The notes below the pieces were generated by a model, which was given only the letters and a program-made list of their open reading frames with translations, made no database searches and had not been told where the DNA came from. DNA of 52,525 nucleotides from an uncultured Oscillibacter sp. (GTDB lineage Bacteria > Bacillota > Clostridia > Oscillospirales > Oscillospiraceae), in NCBI GenBank assembly GCA_910578935.1, contig CAJTSM010000018.1, positions 1-52,525 of the forward strand, given 5' to 3'. The position numbers and the translations under genes were made by a program. Positions 41,055 to 49,914 of this stretch are shown one piece after another. Each line of letters opens with the position of its first letter. Within the stretch, counting starts at the first letter, position 1.

Positions 41055-43060
41055 AGGCGCTGATTTTAAATTCCGGCATGGGCACCCGCATGGCCCCGCT
41101 GACAGACCGCCAGCCCAAGTGCCTGACGGAGCTTTCTCCCGGCGAGACGATTTTGGGCCGCCAGCTCCGCCAGCTTGCGGAGGCGGGAATTCAGGACGTG
41201 ACGGTTACCACGGGTCCCTTTCCCGGCGTATTGGAGGAGTACTGCGAGGGACTGAACCTGCCGCTGCGGATTCGCTTTGTCCGGAACGCGGAGTATGGGT
41301 CCACGAATTATATCTATTCAATCTATCTGGCCCGCTCGTTTTTGGAGGGGGAGCTGCTCCTCCTCCACGGGGATCTGGTGTTTGAAAACGAGGTTCTCCA
41401 GCAGGTGATTCGGAGCGAAGGGAGCTGCGTGACGGTCAGCTCTACCGCCCCGCTGCCGGAGAAGGATTTCAAGGCGGTGGTCCGCCGGGGACGGGTGGAA
41501 AAGGTCGGCGTGGAGTTTTTTGAGGACGCCATGGCGGCCCAGCCGCTGTATCACTTGAGGGCGGAGGACTGGAGCGTCTGGCTTCAGGCGATCGCCCGTT
41601 TCTGCGAGGCGGGAGATACGGCCTGTTATGCGGAAAAAGCGCTGAACGAAACGGCGGGGGAATGGCCGTTGTACCCGCTGGATGTGCGGAACATGCTCTG
41701 CGGAGAGGTGGATACGCCGGAGGATCTGGCGGCGGTATCTGCGAAGGCCCGAGAGGTGGAGAACCGCAGGGTGTATATGTGCTTTTCTTCGGATGTGCTC
41801 CACAGCGGGCATATGGCGATGATCCGCCGCGCGGCGGGCCTGGGGAGGCTGACGGTGGGCGTGCTGTCGGATGAGGCGGTTGTGTCTTACAAGCGTTTTC
41901 CTCTTCTGCCCTTTGAGGAGCGGGCGGCGCTGTTTGCCAACATCAAGGGCGTGGAACAGGTCGTTAAACAGGAGGAGCTGAGCTATAAGAACACGCTGCT
42001 GGCCCTGAAGCCGGAGATCGTCGTCCACGGGGACGACTGGCGGACGGGGTTCCAAAAGCCCCTGCGGGAGGAAGTGCTGGATGTGCTGTCGTCCTATGGC
42101 GGACGGCTGATGGAGTTTCCCTATTCCAGCGGAGAGCGGTATCAGGAGTTGGAGCGCCGTTCCCGGATGGAACTGTCCCTGCCGGACAGCCGCCGGGGGC
42201 GTCTGCGGAAGCTGCTGAACATGAAGGGATTTCTCACGGCTATGGAAGCCCACGATGGGATTTCCGGGCTGATTGTGGAAAACACGGTGGTTCATGAGGG
42301 GGGAAGCCCCCGGGGGTTTGACGCCATGTGGGTGTCCAGTCTTTGCGACTCCACCGCCAAGGGCAAGCCGGATATGGAGCTGGTGGACATGACGTCACGG
42401 TTCCGTACGATTGACGATTTGACGGAGGTCACAACGAAGCCTATCATTTTCGACGGGGACACCGGCGGGATGGCGGAGCATTTTGTCTATACGGTGCGTT
42501 CCCTGGAGAAGATGGGTGTTTCGGCAGTCATCATCGAAGACAAGCAGGGACTGAAAAAGAACTCTCTCTTTGGCACGGAGGCGGCCCAGGTACAGGATTC
42601 CATCGCGCATTTCAGCGAGAAGATCGCTGCGGGCAAACGCGCGCAAAAGTCCCCGGATTTTATGATTATTGCCCGGATTGAGAGCCTGATTTTAGAGCGG
42701 GGGATGGAAGATGCTCTGGAGCGGGCGTTTGCCTTTGTAAAGGCAGGAGCGGACGGGATCATGATCCACTCCCGGCGGAAAGAGCCGGATGAGATCTTTA
42801 CCTTTGTGGAACGCTTTCGGGAGAAAGACGGGAATACGCCCCTGGTGGTGGTTCCCACGTCTTTCCACAGTGTCACGGAAGAGGAGTTCCAGCGCCGGGG
42901 GGTCAATATCGTGATCTACGCCAATCATTTGATGCGCAGTCAAGTACCGGCCATGCGAAAAACGGCGGAAACCATTCTGTCATGTCATCGCTCCATGGAG
43001 GCGGACCGGGACTTGATGCCTTTTCAGGAGATCATCCGCATGATCCCGCCGGAGCTTTGA
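41051..43060 (+). CDS. Trifunctional nucleotidyltransferase / cytidylyltransferase / PEP mutase
   Basis: Three domains are joined in 669 aa. Residues 1-235 are a LicC/MobA-like nucleotidyltransferase (LNSGMGTRMAPLTDRQPKCL). Residues about 238-375 are a TagD/CCT-like cytidylyltransferase (CFSSDVLHSGH, the HxGH motif). Residues about 385-669 are phosphoenolpyruvate mutase, with EDKQGLKKNSLFG (about 495; family motif EDK-x4-K-x-NS), FDGDTGG and ARIESLI. PEP mutase forms the C-P bond by turning PEP into phosphonopyruvate. The cytidylyl domains suggest CMP activation of the final phosphonate, as in phosphonolipid and phosphonoglycan pathways. Start overlaps the APS kinase stop. Confidence 0.85.
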   Translation: MKALILNSGMGTRMAPLTDRQPKCLTELSPGETILGRQLRQLAEAGIQDVTVTTGPFPGVLEEYCEGLNLPLRIRFVRNAEYGSTNYIYSIYLARSFLEGELLLLHGDLVFENEVLQQVIRSEGSCVTVSSTAPLPEKDFKAVVRRGRVEKVGVEFFEDAMAAQPLYHLRAEDWSVWLQAIARFCEAGDTACYAEKALNETAGEWPLYPLDVRNMLCGEVDTPEDLAAVSAKAREVENRRVYMCFSSDVLHSGHMAMIRRAAGLGRLTVGVLSDEAVVSYKRFPLLPFEERAALFANIKGVEQVVKQEELSYKNTLLALKPEIVVHGDDWRTGFQKPLREEVLDVLSSYGGRLMEFPYSSGERYQELERRSRMELSLPDSRRGRLRKLLNMKGFLTAMEAHDGISGLIVENTVVHEGGSPRGFDAMWVSSLCDSTAKGKPDMELVDMTSRFRTIDDLTEVTTKPIIFDGDTGGMAEHFVYTVRSLEKMGVSAVIIEDKQGLKKNSLFGTEAAQVQDSIAHFSEKIAAGKRAQKSPDFMIIARIESLILERGMEDALERAFAFVKAGADGIMIHSRRKEPDEIFTFVERFREKDGNTPLVVVPTSFHSVTEEEFQRRGVNIVIYANHLMRSQVPAMRKTAETILSCHRSMEADRDLMPFQEIIRMIPPEL

Positions 43061-43064
43061 GACA

Positions 43065-44174
43065 ATGGCGGAACAGAGAGTCATACGGGAGGATTACCGG
43101 GAGTTGGACCGGTATTTTCTGGATTCCGGCGCGAACAACATTTTTTTGGTCTGCGGCAAGTCGATCAAGCGGCTTCCGGTTGGCCGGTATTTTGCGGAGC
43201 TGGAAGCGCGTATGGGGCTCCGGCTGGTTCGGTTTTCCGCCTTCCGTCCAAATCCCCTGTATGAGGAGGCGGCGGCTGCGGCCGCCGCGTTTCGCTCCAG
43301 TGGCTGCGACGCCATTGCGGCGGTAGGGGGCGGCAGCGCTATGGATGTTGCCAAGTGCGTGAAGCTGTGGGCCGGCTTGAACCCTGGGGAGGACTATCTG
43401 AAACAGGCATATGTGCCCAATCAGATTCCCCTGCTGGCGGCGCCGACCACCGCCGGAACCGGAAGCGAGGCAACTCATTTCGCCGTGGTTTACCGCGGGG
43501 GGGAAAAGCTGTCCGTGGCTCACGCGGCGTGCCTTCCTTCCGCCGCGCTGCTGGACCCCAGAGCCTTGGAGACATTGCCGGACTATCACCGGAAGAGTTC
43601 TATGCTGGACGCGCTTTGTCATGGGCTGGAGTCCTTTTGGTCAGTACGGGCAGGGGCGGAGAGCCGCTCCTATTCCCGGAAGGCAGTTGAGGGAGTTTTC
43701 CGGCATTTGAACGGATATCTGCGAAATGATCCGGAGGGGAACACCGGTATGCTGGAGGCGGCGCATTTGGCAGGAAAGGCCATCAATCTGGCGCAGACTA
43801 CCGCCGGACACGCTATGAGCTATCAGCTGACGGAATTGTACGGGATAGCTCACGGCCATGCGGCGGCGCTTTGCGTGGCGGAGCTTTGGCCCCACATGGC
43901 GGCGCGTTGCGGCGGCACTGCTTTGGAGGGAATTTTTGCGGAGCTGGCGGCGGCTATGGGCTGCGGAAGTGTCCAAGAGGCCTGCGAAAAGCTGAAGAAT
44001 CTTCTTGTGTCTCTGGGCTTGAAAGCGCCCGCAGCCGCAAAAGAAGACTATGCGGTGCTGAAGCGGTCTGTTAATCAGGAGAGGCTGAAAAACAATCCTG
44101 TCTTCTTGAGCCTTTTTGACATTGACGATTTATACCACCGGATTTTATCCGGGAAAGGACGGGAAAACCCATGA
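43065..44174 (+). CDS. Iron-type alcohol dehydrogenase, probable phosphonoacetaldehyde reductase
   Basis: The 369-aa protein belongs to the Fe-dependent (type III) alcohol dehydrogenases. It shows GGGSAMDVAKC (NAD(P) loop), PTTAGTGSEATHF, and metal-binding histidines in DALCHGLESF, HAMSYQLTELYGIAHGHAAAL. Between PEP mutase and phosphonopyruvate decarboxylase, this family reduces phosphonoacetaldehyde to 2-hydroxyethylphosphonate (as PhpC does). The assignment to that substrate rests on context. It begins 4 bases after the mutase gene and overlaps the decarboxylase gene. Confidence 0.82.
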   Translation: MAEQRVIREDYRELDRYFLDSGANNIFLVCGKSIKRLPVGRYFAELEARMGLRLVRFSAFRPNPLYEEAAAAAAAFRSSGCDAIAAVGGGSAMDVAKCVKLWAGLNPGEDYLKQAYVPNQIPLLAAPTTAGTGSEATHFAVVYRGGEKLSVAHAACLPSAALLDPRALETLPDYHRKSSMLDALCHGLESFWSVRAGAESRSYSRKAVEGVFRHLNGYLRNDPEGNTGMLEAAHLAGKAINLAQTTAGHAMSYQLTELYGIAHGHAAALCVAELWPHMAARCGGTALEGIFAELAAAMGCGSVQEACEKLKNLLVSLGLKAPAAAKEDYAVLKRSVNQERLKNNPVFLSLFDIDDLYHRILSGKGRENP

Positions 44175-45310
44175 AGGTGGAGACGTTCGCGAGTATTGTG
44201 GGGGCGGATTTTTATACCGGTGTTCCGGACTCCCAGCTGCGGAGCCTGTGCGACTATCTGATGAATGCCTACGGGACGGACCCCCGACACCATGTCATTG
44301 CCGCCAACGAGGGGAACTGCGCCGCCTTAGCGGCGGGCTATCATCTCGCTACCGGAAAAACAGCGGTAGTTTATCTGCAAAATTCCGGTGAGGGAAATAT
44401 AATCAACCCGGCGGCGTCCCTGCTGCACCGGCGGGTGTATGGAATCCCGGTTTTGTTTGTGGTGGGCTGGCGGGGCGAGCCCGGTGTTCATGACGAACCC
44501 CAGCATATATATCAAGGGCTTGTAACGGAAAAGCTGTTGGAGGACTTGGAGATTCCTTCGTTTGTGATTGACAGCGGTACGCCGGAGACGGCGGTCCGGG
44601 AGGAGATGGAACGTTTCCGGCTGATTCTGCAAAAAGGCGGCTGTGCGGCGTTTATCATCCGCAAGGGCGGATTGACCTATGAGGGAAGGGCGGTCTACGG
44701 CAATGGCTACGCGCTGAGCCGGGAGGAATCGATCCGGCATATTGCGGAGGCGGCTGGGGAGGATCCCATTGTTTCCACTACCGGAAAGGCCAGCCGGGAG
44801 CTGTTTGAACTGCGGACTGCCGCCGGTCAGGCCCATGACCGGGATTTTTTGACGGTGGGTTCCATGGGGCACGCCTCTTCCATTGCGTTGGGGATTGCGC
44901 TGCACCGCCCGGAATCCCGGGTCTGGTGTCTGGATGGCGACGGCGCGGCGCTGATGCACATGGGAGCGATGGCCGTAATCGGGACAGTCCGGCCTAGGAA
45001 TCTCATCCATATTGTTTTAAACAACGCCGCCCATGAAACAGTGGGCGGAATGCCTACGGCGGCGGGCGGGCTGGACCTTCCCGGAATTGCCAGGGCCTGC
45101 GGATATCCACATGTCTGCACGGCGGAGACGTTTCAGGATCTGGATGAAGCGCTTTCTAAGGCGAAGACACGGGGAGAGCTGGCGTTCATCGAGGTGAAGT
45201 GCGTGCTGGGAGCCCGGGCCGATTTGGGCCGGCCCACCTCAACGCCTCAGGAGAACAAGGCCGCTTTTATGGAGCGCCTGCGGCGCCCAGAGGGGGAAAC
45301 GTCCCGTTAA
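44171..45310 (+). CDS. Phosphonopyruvate decarboxylase
   Basis: This thiamine-diphosphate enzyme drives the unfavourable mutase reaction by decarboxylating phosphonopyruvate to phosphonoacetaldehyde. The 379-aa protein has the N-terminal TPP half (YTGVPDSQL, NEGNCAALAAGYHLATGK, LQNSGEGNIINP, GEPGVHDEPQH) and the C-terminal TPP/Mg motif DGDGAALMHMG with NN about 28 residues later. All are typical of Ppd/AepY. Its start overlaps the dehydrogenase stop (ATGA). Together with the previous two genes it completes PEP to phosphonoacetaldehyde to alcohol. Confidence 0.93.
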   Translation: MKVETFASIVGADFYTGVPDSQLRSLCDYLMNAYGTDPRHHVIAANEGNCAALAAGYHLATGKTAVVYLQNSGEGNIINPAASLLHRRVYGIPVLFVVGWRGEPGVHDEPQHIYQGLVTEKLLEDLEIPSFVIDSGTPETAVREEMERFRLILQKGGCAAFIIRKGGLTYEGRAVYGNGYALSREESIRHIAEAAGEDPIVSTTGKASRELFELRTAAGQAHDRDFLTVGSMGHASSIALGIALHRPESRVWCLDGDGAALMHMGAMAVIGTVRPRNLIHIVLNNAAHETVGGMPTAAGGLDLPGIARACGYPHVCTAETFQDLDEALSKAKTRGELAFIEVKCVLGARADLGRPTSTPQENKAAFMERLRRPEGETSR

Positions 45311-45358
45311 CCGGCCTGACAGAGCCGCATGTTCTGTGAACGGACAAGGAGGGTGCCT

Positions 45359-47440
45359 ATGGAGACAGTTGAAATTGCCCGGAGACTTGCGGAGCTGGGC
45401 CGGAATGGGGACGCCTGCCGTGCCTATAAGCTGGCGCTTCAGCAGGGAGGGGAGAGGGACCCCGCTGTTATGATGGAGGCCGCGCTGCATATTTTGCGGT
45501 TTGGCGGAGGGAACGACTATCAGATTTCCTACACGGTGTTTCTCAGCCTGCATAACCTGGGCTGTTTTCAGGAAGACGTGCTTTCGCTGATGGACACGGC
45601 TTTCTACGAGCCCAATGTACAGGGGCAAAAGGACCGTTACCGGGAGAACTGTGCGCTTCTGGGAAAATACCCCTATCTGTTCCGAAAAGATTTCCCGGAT
45701 TTCGACCGGCTTCCCATTCGTTTCTACCCCTTTGACAACGATGTTTACACCCCCTATGACCTACGGACAAAACGGTTTGGGGAGTATATGGACCCAAAGG
45801 AGCCTGTGCTCCGGCATTCTTTTTTTCAGGATTTGGAACATCCCGTTCTGGCAGAAGACGTTTATTCCCAGTATGAGCTGGAGTATCTCCGAGACAACGT
45901 GCGCAAGAGCGAATATGTCGGACGGGAAAATCATATCTATCTCCATTACACGGATTGGGATACTTTCTGCGCTCATCTGGCGGTTTTGGATCTGCGGCCT
46001 GTTCTGCGGGAGGAGAAGGTAGTCTTTCTTGCAGAAGAGGAGATCAGCTGGTATCCGATGGATTTTCAAGCGCGCTTTGGCATTGATTACCGTCAATATC
46101 CCATAAAGCCCCTGGGACTGCGAGAGATTCAGAAGATGGTCTGGCATGTTCAGCTTTCCACTCACAATGGAGGAGACTTCTTTAATGAGGTCTTTGACGG
46201 CCATCCGAATCTGCTGGCGATGCCTTCACGGCTGCTTTCGGATATTGAGGAAACCGTGGAAACGATCTCCCGCGCGATTGGCCGGGCCTCCAGCCGGGAA
46301 GAGGCTTTGCGGAGCTTTGAGGCTTGGCAGGACCCGGATTTAGTGGAAGAGCTCTATAATTTGCGAAACCGGACGGCTAAGGATGTTTTAGCGGCTCTGT
46401 TTTTCCGGGAGAGCGGAAAGGCCGGAATGCAGGCCGCCGCCGGGGAGAGGATTGTCCCGGCCCTGTTTTTCCAGCCCCACTTCACGAATATCGTATATGA
46501 GCTGGAGCTGGGCCAAAATGGACAGGCGGCGCTTTGTTCCGGCGAGTACGATCAGATCTGTACGTCTCCTCTTTTTCGGGATTTCAAATATATCAAGGCG
46601 TTCACGCCTATGCGGCGGATCACTACCAGCCACGGGGGCAGCGTGCGGTTTGCCGTGGTGTCCCGCCAGATCGGCTTATCCAGATCGGATATCGGCCTCA
46701 GTGACCTGCTGGGCATCCGGCTGCTGAACCGCAGCTTCCTGATTGACCGGTCGGAGCGGCTTTTCAAGGACTGCGTGCTGGTGCGGTTTGAGGACGGAAA
46801 GCTGAATCCCCGGGCGGTATTCACCGCGCTGGCGGCATTTTTGGACTTGCCCTATACAGAGAGCATGACTTACTGTTCGGAGGCCGGGAGGCGTGACCCC
46901 CACCCTGAGACGAAGGGGTTTGACCCCGCTCCCGTTTACAAGACCTATGATGAGTTTACCTGCGACGGTGAGCGCCGCCTTCTGGAATACCTCTTCCGGG
47001 ACGCCTATGAGGGCTACGGGTATGATTTTCAATATTATGACGGCGGACCCGTGGATGAAAGGAAGGTTGTGTCCGGCGGTTTTGCCGCGATTGACAGTCG
47101 GATCCGGGATTCCTGGGAACAGGCGTTTCAAGAGGCTGCCCGGAAGAATGAGACGTGCGGCGAAGAGGAGCGGCGGCGCCTGCAAAAGGCGGGCCGAAGG
47201 CCCTTCCGCCTGGAAGAGGCGAAGGACGGGGCAGACCTGCAAAGCTATCTTCTCCAGCCGGGGGCAAATCCCAGGGCTGCGCTGGACGCCTATATGGAAC
47301 AGGTCCAAGCCCACCGGCTTGCAATTATTCGGGCGCTGATGAGCGGTCCGGAATTTGTGAACCGCCAGGGCCTGCCTTTGCGGATGATGCCGGAATTGAA
47401 ACTGGACCCGGCGCTGCTGGAACAGCCGCTGTATCACTAA
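45359..47440 (+). CDS. Sulfotransferase-like protein, copy 2
   Basis: The 693-aa protein is a clear paralogue of the gene at 38424. It has the same N-terminus (METVEIARRLAEL, AYKLALQ), the same block KDFPDFDRLPIRFYPFD, the HVQLSTHNGGDFFNE segment (about 262), LVRFEDGKLNP (about 473) and the same ending ALLEQPLYH. The start at 45359 has AAGGAGGG five bases upstream; an upstream in-frame ATG at 45329 lacks such a site. Compared with copy 1, the divergent part is around residues 300-470. That suggests a different acceptor site or chain with the same donor. Function is inferred as for copy 1. Confidence 0.6.
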   Translation: METVEIARRLAELGRNGDACRAYKLALQQGGERDPAVMMEAALHILRFGGGNDYQISYTVFLSLHNLGCFQEDVLSLMDTAFYEPNVQGQKDRYRENCALLGKYPYLFRKDFPDFDRLPIRFYPFDNDVYTPYDLRTKRFGEYMDPKEPVLRHSFFQDLEHPVLAEDVYSQYELEYLRDNVRKSEYVGRENHIYLHYTDWDTFCAHLAVLDLRPVLREEKVVFLAEEEISWYPMDFQARFGIDYRQYPIKPLGLREIQKMVWHVQLSTHNGGDFFNEVFDGHPNLLAMPSRLLSDIEETVETISRAIGRASSREEALRSFEAWQDPDLVEELYNLRNRTAKDVLAALFFRESGKAGMQAAAGERIVPALFFQPHFTNIVYELELGQNGQAALCSGEYDQICTSPLFRDFKYIKAFTPMRRITTSHGGSVRFAVVSRQIGLSRSDIGLSDLLGIRLLNRSFLIDRSERLFKDCVLVRFEDGKLNPRAVFTALAAFLDLPYTESMTYCSEAGRRDPHPETKGFDPAPVYKTYDEFTCDGERRLLEYLFRDAYEGYGYDFQYYDGGPVDERKVVSGGFAAIDSRIRDSWEQAFQEAARKNETCGEEERRRLQKAGRRPFRLEEAKDGADLQSYLLQPGANPRAALDAYMEQVQAHRLAIIRALMSGPEFVNRQGLPLRMMPELKLDPALLEQPLYH

Positions 47441-47462
47441 AAGATTAGGGGGAACCTCCTGG

Positions 47463-48008
47463 ATGAGTGAAAAAGGAACGTTATATTTTTTTACAGGCCT
47501 TGCCGGGGCGGGAAAGACTACGGTGGGCGGCCTGTTTTACCAGCGGTTGAAGGCACGGAACCCAGAGGCGGTTTTGATTGACGGGGATGTCCAGCGGACG
47601 GCGGCGGGCCACAGTGTCCCGGGTGTCGGGGTTGTGCAGGAGGACCGCTATACCACTGAAGCCCGGAAGGCCGGAGCCAGGGAAATGTTCCAGTACTGCA
47701 AGGGTCTGACGGATCAGGGGAAAGACGTGGTAGTGTGCAGCATTTCCATGTACCGGGAGATTCGGGATTGGAACCGGGAGAACATTGCGCATTACCGGGA
47801 GATTTATATCAAAGTAACGCGGGAGACGCTTTACCGGCGCGATCAAAAGGGGCTCTACTCCTCCGGCGCGAAAAACGTGGTGGGCGTAGACCTCCCATAT
47901 GACGAGCCGGAACGGCCGGATCTGGTGGTGGAAAACGACGGGCAAGAGACGCCGGAAACCATTGTGGACCGGCTGGAAACTCTCTTTTTGGAGGTGCGGG
48001 GGAAATGA
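47463..48008 (+). CDS. Adenylylsulfate (APS) kinase-like protein, copy 2
   Basis: The 181-aa protein is a paralogue of the gene at 40545, again directly after a sulfotransferase-like gene. It has the P-loop GLAGAGKTT, IDGDVQR, CSISMYREIRDWNRENI and QKGLYSSGAKNVVGVDLPYDEP. It has about 12 extra residues after the DGD motif (AGHSVPGVGVVQED) compared with copy 1. The stop overlaps the PHP phosphatase start (ATGA). Confidence 0.75.
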   Translation: MSEKGTLYFFTGLAGAGKTTVGGLFYQRLKARNPEAVLIDGDVQRTAAGHSVPGVGVVQEDRYTTEARKAGAREMFQYCKGLTDQGKDVVVCSISMYREIRDWNRENIAHYREIYIKVTRETLYRRDQKGLYSSGAKNVVGVDLPYDEPERPDLVVENDGQETPETIVDRLETLFLEVRGK

Positions 48009-48820
48009 TTGCGGATTTGCATACGCACAGTACGGCTTCGGATGGACAGTATTCCCCTGGAGAGTTGGCGCGCCTTGCCAAGGCAAGGGGGCTGGAAGCG
48101 TGGGCGCTTACCGATCATGACAGTCTGGGCGGGCTGGATGAGGCGGTCCGGGAAGGAGAGGCGCTGGGCCTGCGGGTGATCCGCGGCATTGAGCTGAGCG
48201 CGGACGATTATTTGAATCTTCATATTTTGGGCTACGCCTTTCCGGCGGATTCGCCCAGTCTTCAGCGGACGGCGTCAGGACTCCAGCAGGGGCGGGATCA
48301 CCGGAAATACCGGATTCAGGCCTTTCTTCAGGAGCAGGGGGTGGACATCCCATTAGAGGAGGTGGAGGCCGAGGCGAAGGGCGGCTCCATTGGCCGGCCC
48401 CATTTCGCCCAGGTGATGCTGCGCCACGGATACGTCAAGACCCGGAAAGAGGCCTTTGACCGCTATTTGGATATCCCTGCGTTTCAGGCGATTGAGAAAG
48501 GCACGAAACCCAGTGCGGAGGCCTGTATAAGAGCTATTAAAGCCGCGGGCGGCAAGGTATCTCTGGCTCATCCCTATCAGATTGTGCTGGGAAACGATTG
48601 TCTGGAGGACTTGGTCAGGCGGCTCAAGGACTGCGGGCTGGACGCCGTTGAGTGTTACTATACCAAGCACACTCCTCAGCAGCAGGCGGAATATCTGGCG
48701 CTGGCGGAAAGATATGACCTTCATGTCACCGGCGGCAGCGATTTCCATGGGGAGAAGAACAAACCGGATTGCCCCTTGGCGGCGGTGGAGCTTGATTTGG
48801 ACTGGCTGATTTCGGGGTGA
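48005..48820 (+). CDS. PHP-domain 3',5'-nucleoside bisphosphate phosphatase-like protein
   Basis: The 271-aa protein fits the TrpH/YciV branch of PHP phosphoesterases: DLHTHSTASDG, LTDHDSLGG, RGIELSAD, then GRPHFAQVMLRHGYVKTRKEAFDRYL, and GSDFHG at the end. Studied members remove the 3' phosphate from 3',5'-bisphosphate nucleotides such as pAp, or trim 5' RNA ends. pAp is the by-product of PAPS-dependent sulfotransferases and inhibits them. Being translationally coupled to an APS-kinase-like gene, it most likely recycles pAp for this cluster. Confidence 0.8.
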   Translation: MIADLHTHSTASDGQYSPGELARLAKARGLEAWALTDHDSLGGLDEAVREGEALGLRVIRGIELSADDYLNLHILGYAFPADSPSLQRTASGLQQGRDHRKYRIQAFLQEQGVDIPLEEVEAEAKGGSIGRPHFAQVMLRHGYVKTRKEAFDRYLDIPAFQAIEKGTKPSAEACIRAIKAAGGKVSLAHPYQIVLGNDCLEDLVRRLKDCGLDAVECYYTKHTPQQQAEYLALAERYDLHVTGGSDFHGEKNKPDCPLAAVELDLDWLISG

Positions 48821-48830
48821 GGAGTGGGAT

Positions 48831-49886
48831 ATGCTGGAAGAGTATGCCAGGGTATACGGAATGCTGGGGGATGAAATCTCCCGGGATATTTACCTCCACC
48901 GGATAAACTACTTGGTTTCCGGCGATTACCGGTATATCAAAGAGATGATTACGGCCTATATTCCAAATTTGAAACCCCTGGGCGGAAAGACGATGGAAGA
49001 GCTGCGGGCTGCCTTGCCCGAAGACCGTCAAATCGTTCTTTATGGGGCCGGGGCGCTTGGCAGGGAACTGCTCCCCCAGTGGGAGCACGACGGGCGTTTC
49101 CTGGGATTTTGCAGCCGCACAAGGAAAAAGCAAGAGGAGGGCTATCTGGGTTTTCCTTGCATGAGCCCGGAGGAGCTGCTGCGCCGGAAGGACTTGACGG
49201 TGATTATCAGCGCGCGGTGGAATTATGACGAAATTTTGCGGCGGCTCAGGGAGGGGGGCTATCCCGAAAACCTGATTTTCGATGTAAAGGGAATCTATAT
49301 GGAAGACCTTCCGGGTCAGTATTTTGATCTGGAGCATTTGACCTTCGGGGAGAATGAGGTGCTTCTCGACGTAGGCTGTTTGGATTTAAATTCCGCCCTC
49401 AAATTCCGGGAGTGCTGCGGCAGTGTAAAGAAGGTTTACTGCTTTGAGCCGGACCCGAAGAGCTACGCAGTGTGCCTGGAAAAGAAGGAACGGACCGGGT
49501 TTTCGGAGGCGGAGCTCCTGCCCCTGGGGGCTTGGAGTCATCGGACGGAGCTTTCGTTTGATGCCACAGGGATTGGCGTTTCCCACGTTCAAGAAAGCGG
49601 CGGAATCCGCATACCTGTGGTGCCCATTGACGAAGTAGTGGACCCGGCGGACCGGGTGATGATGATAAAAATGGATATCGAGGGCGCAGAATTAGAGGCC
49701 CTTCGGGGAGCGAAACAGGTGATCCGGCGGGACAAGCCAAAGATGGCGGTCAGCATGTACCATAAACCGGAGGACCTGACGGAGCTCCCGCTGTATATCA
49801 AAGAGCTGGTGCCGGAGTACCGGCTGTATATACGGCATTATTCCAATTACATAAATGAAACGGTTTTGTACGCGGTGATGCCGTAA
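48831..49886 (+). CDS. FkbM-family methyltransferase
   Basis: The 351-aa protein has an N-terminal Rossmann-like part (QIVLYGAGALGRELLPQW, about residues 66-83) seen in some sugar-modifying enzymes. A C-terminal FkbM domain follows, with LLDVGCLDLNSALKF (SAM loop), YCFEPDPKSY, MIKMDIEGAELEAL and the late RHYSNYINETVLYAV. FkbM enzymes O-methylate sugars and other hydroxyls. It probably adds a methyl group to the glycan or to the phosphonate made by this cluster. GAGGAG precedes the ATG. Confidence 0.82.
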   Translation: MLEEYARVYGMLGDEISRDIYLHRINYLVSGDYRYIKEMITAYIPNLKPLGGKTMEELRAALPEDRQIVLYGAGALGRELLPQWEHDGRFLGFCSRTRKKQEEGYLGFPCMSPEELLRRKDLTVIISARWNYDEILRRLREGGYPENLIFDVKGIYMEDLPGQYFDLEHLTFGENEVLLDVGCLDLNSALKFRECCGSVKKVYCFEPDPKSYAVCLEKKERTGFSEAELLPLGAWSHRTELSFDATGIGVSHVQESGGIRIPVVPIDEVVDPADRVMMIKMDIEGAELEALRGAKQVIRRDKPKMAVSMYHKPEDLTELPLYIKELVPEYRLYIRHYSNYINETVLYAVMP

Positions 49887-49914
49887 ATCAGCGCGAGACA
49901 GGGAGTGTTTGCTT

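Noticed and set aside
41051..45310. Phosphonate breakdown pathway
   Set aside because: The mutase motif and the decarboxylase point to synthesis. No phosphonatase (PhnX), PhnW or C-P lyase gene is present.
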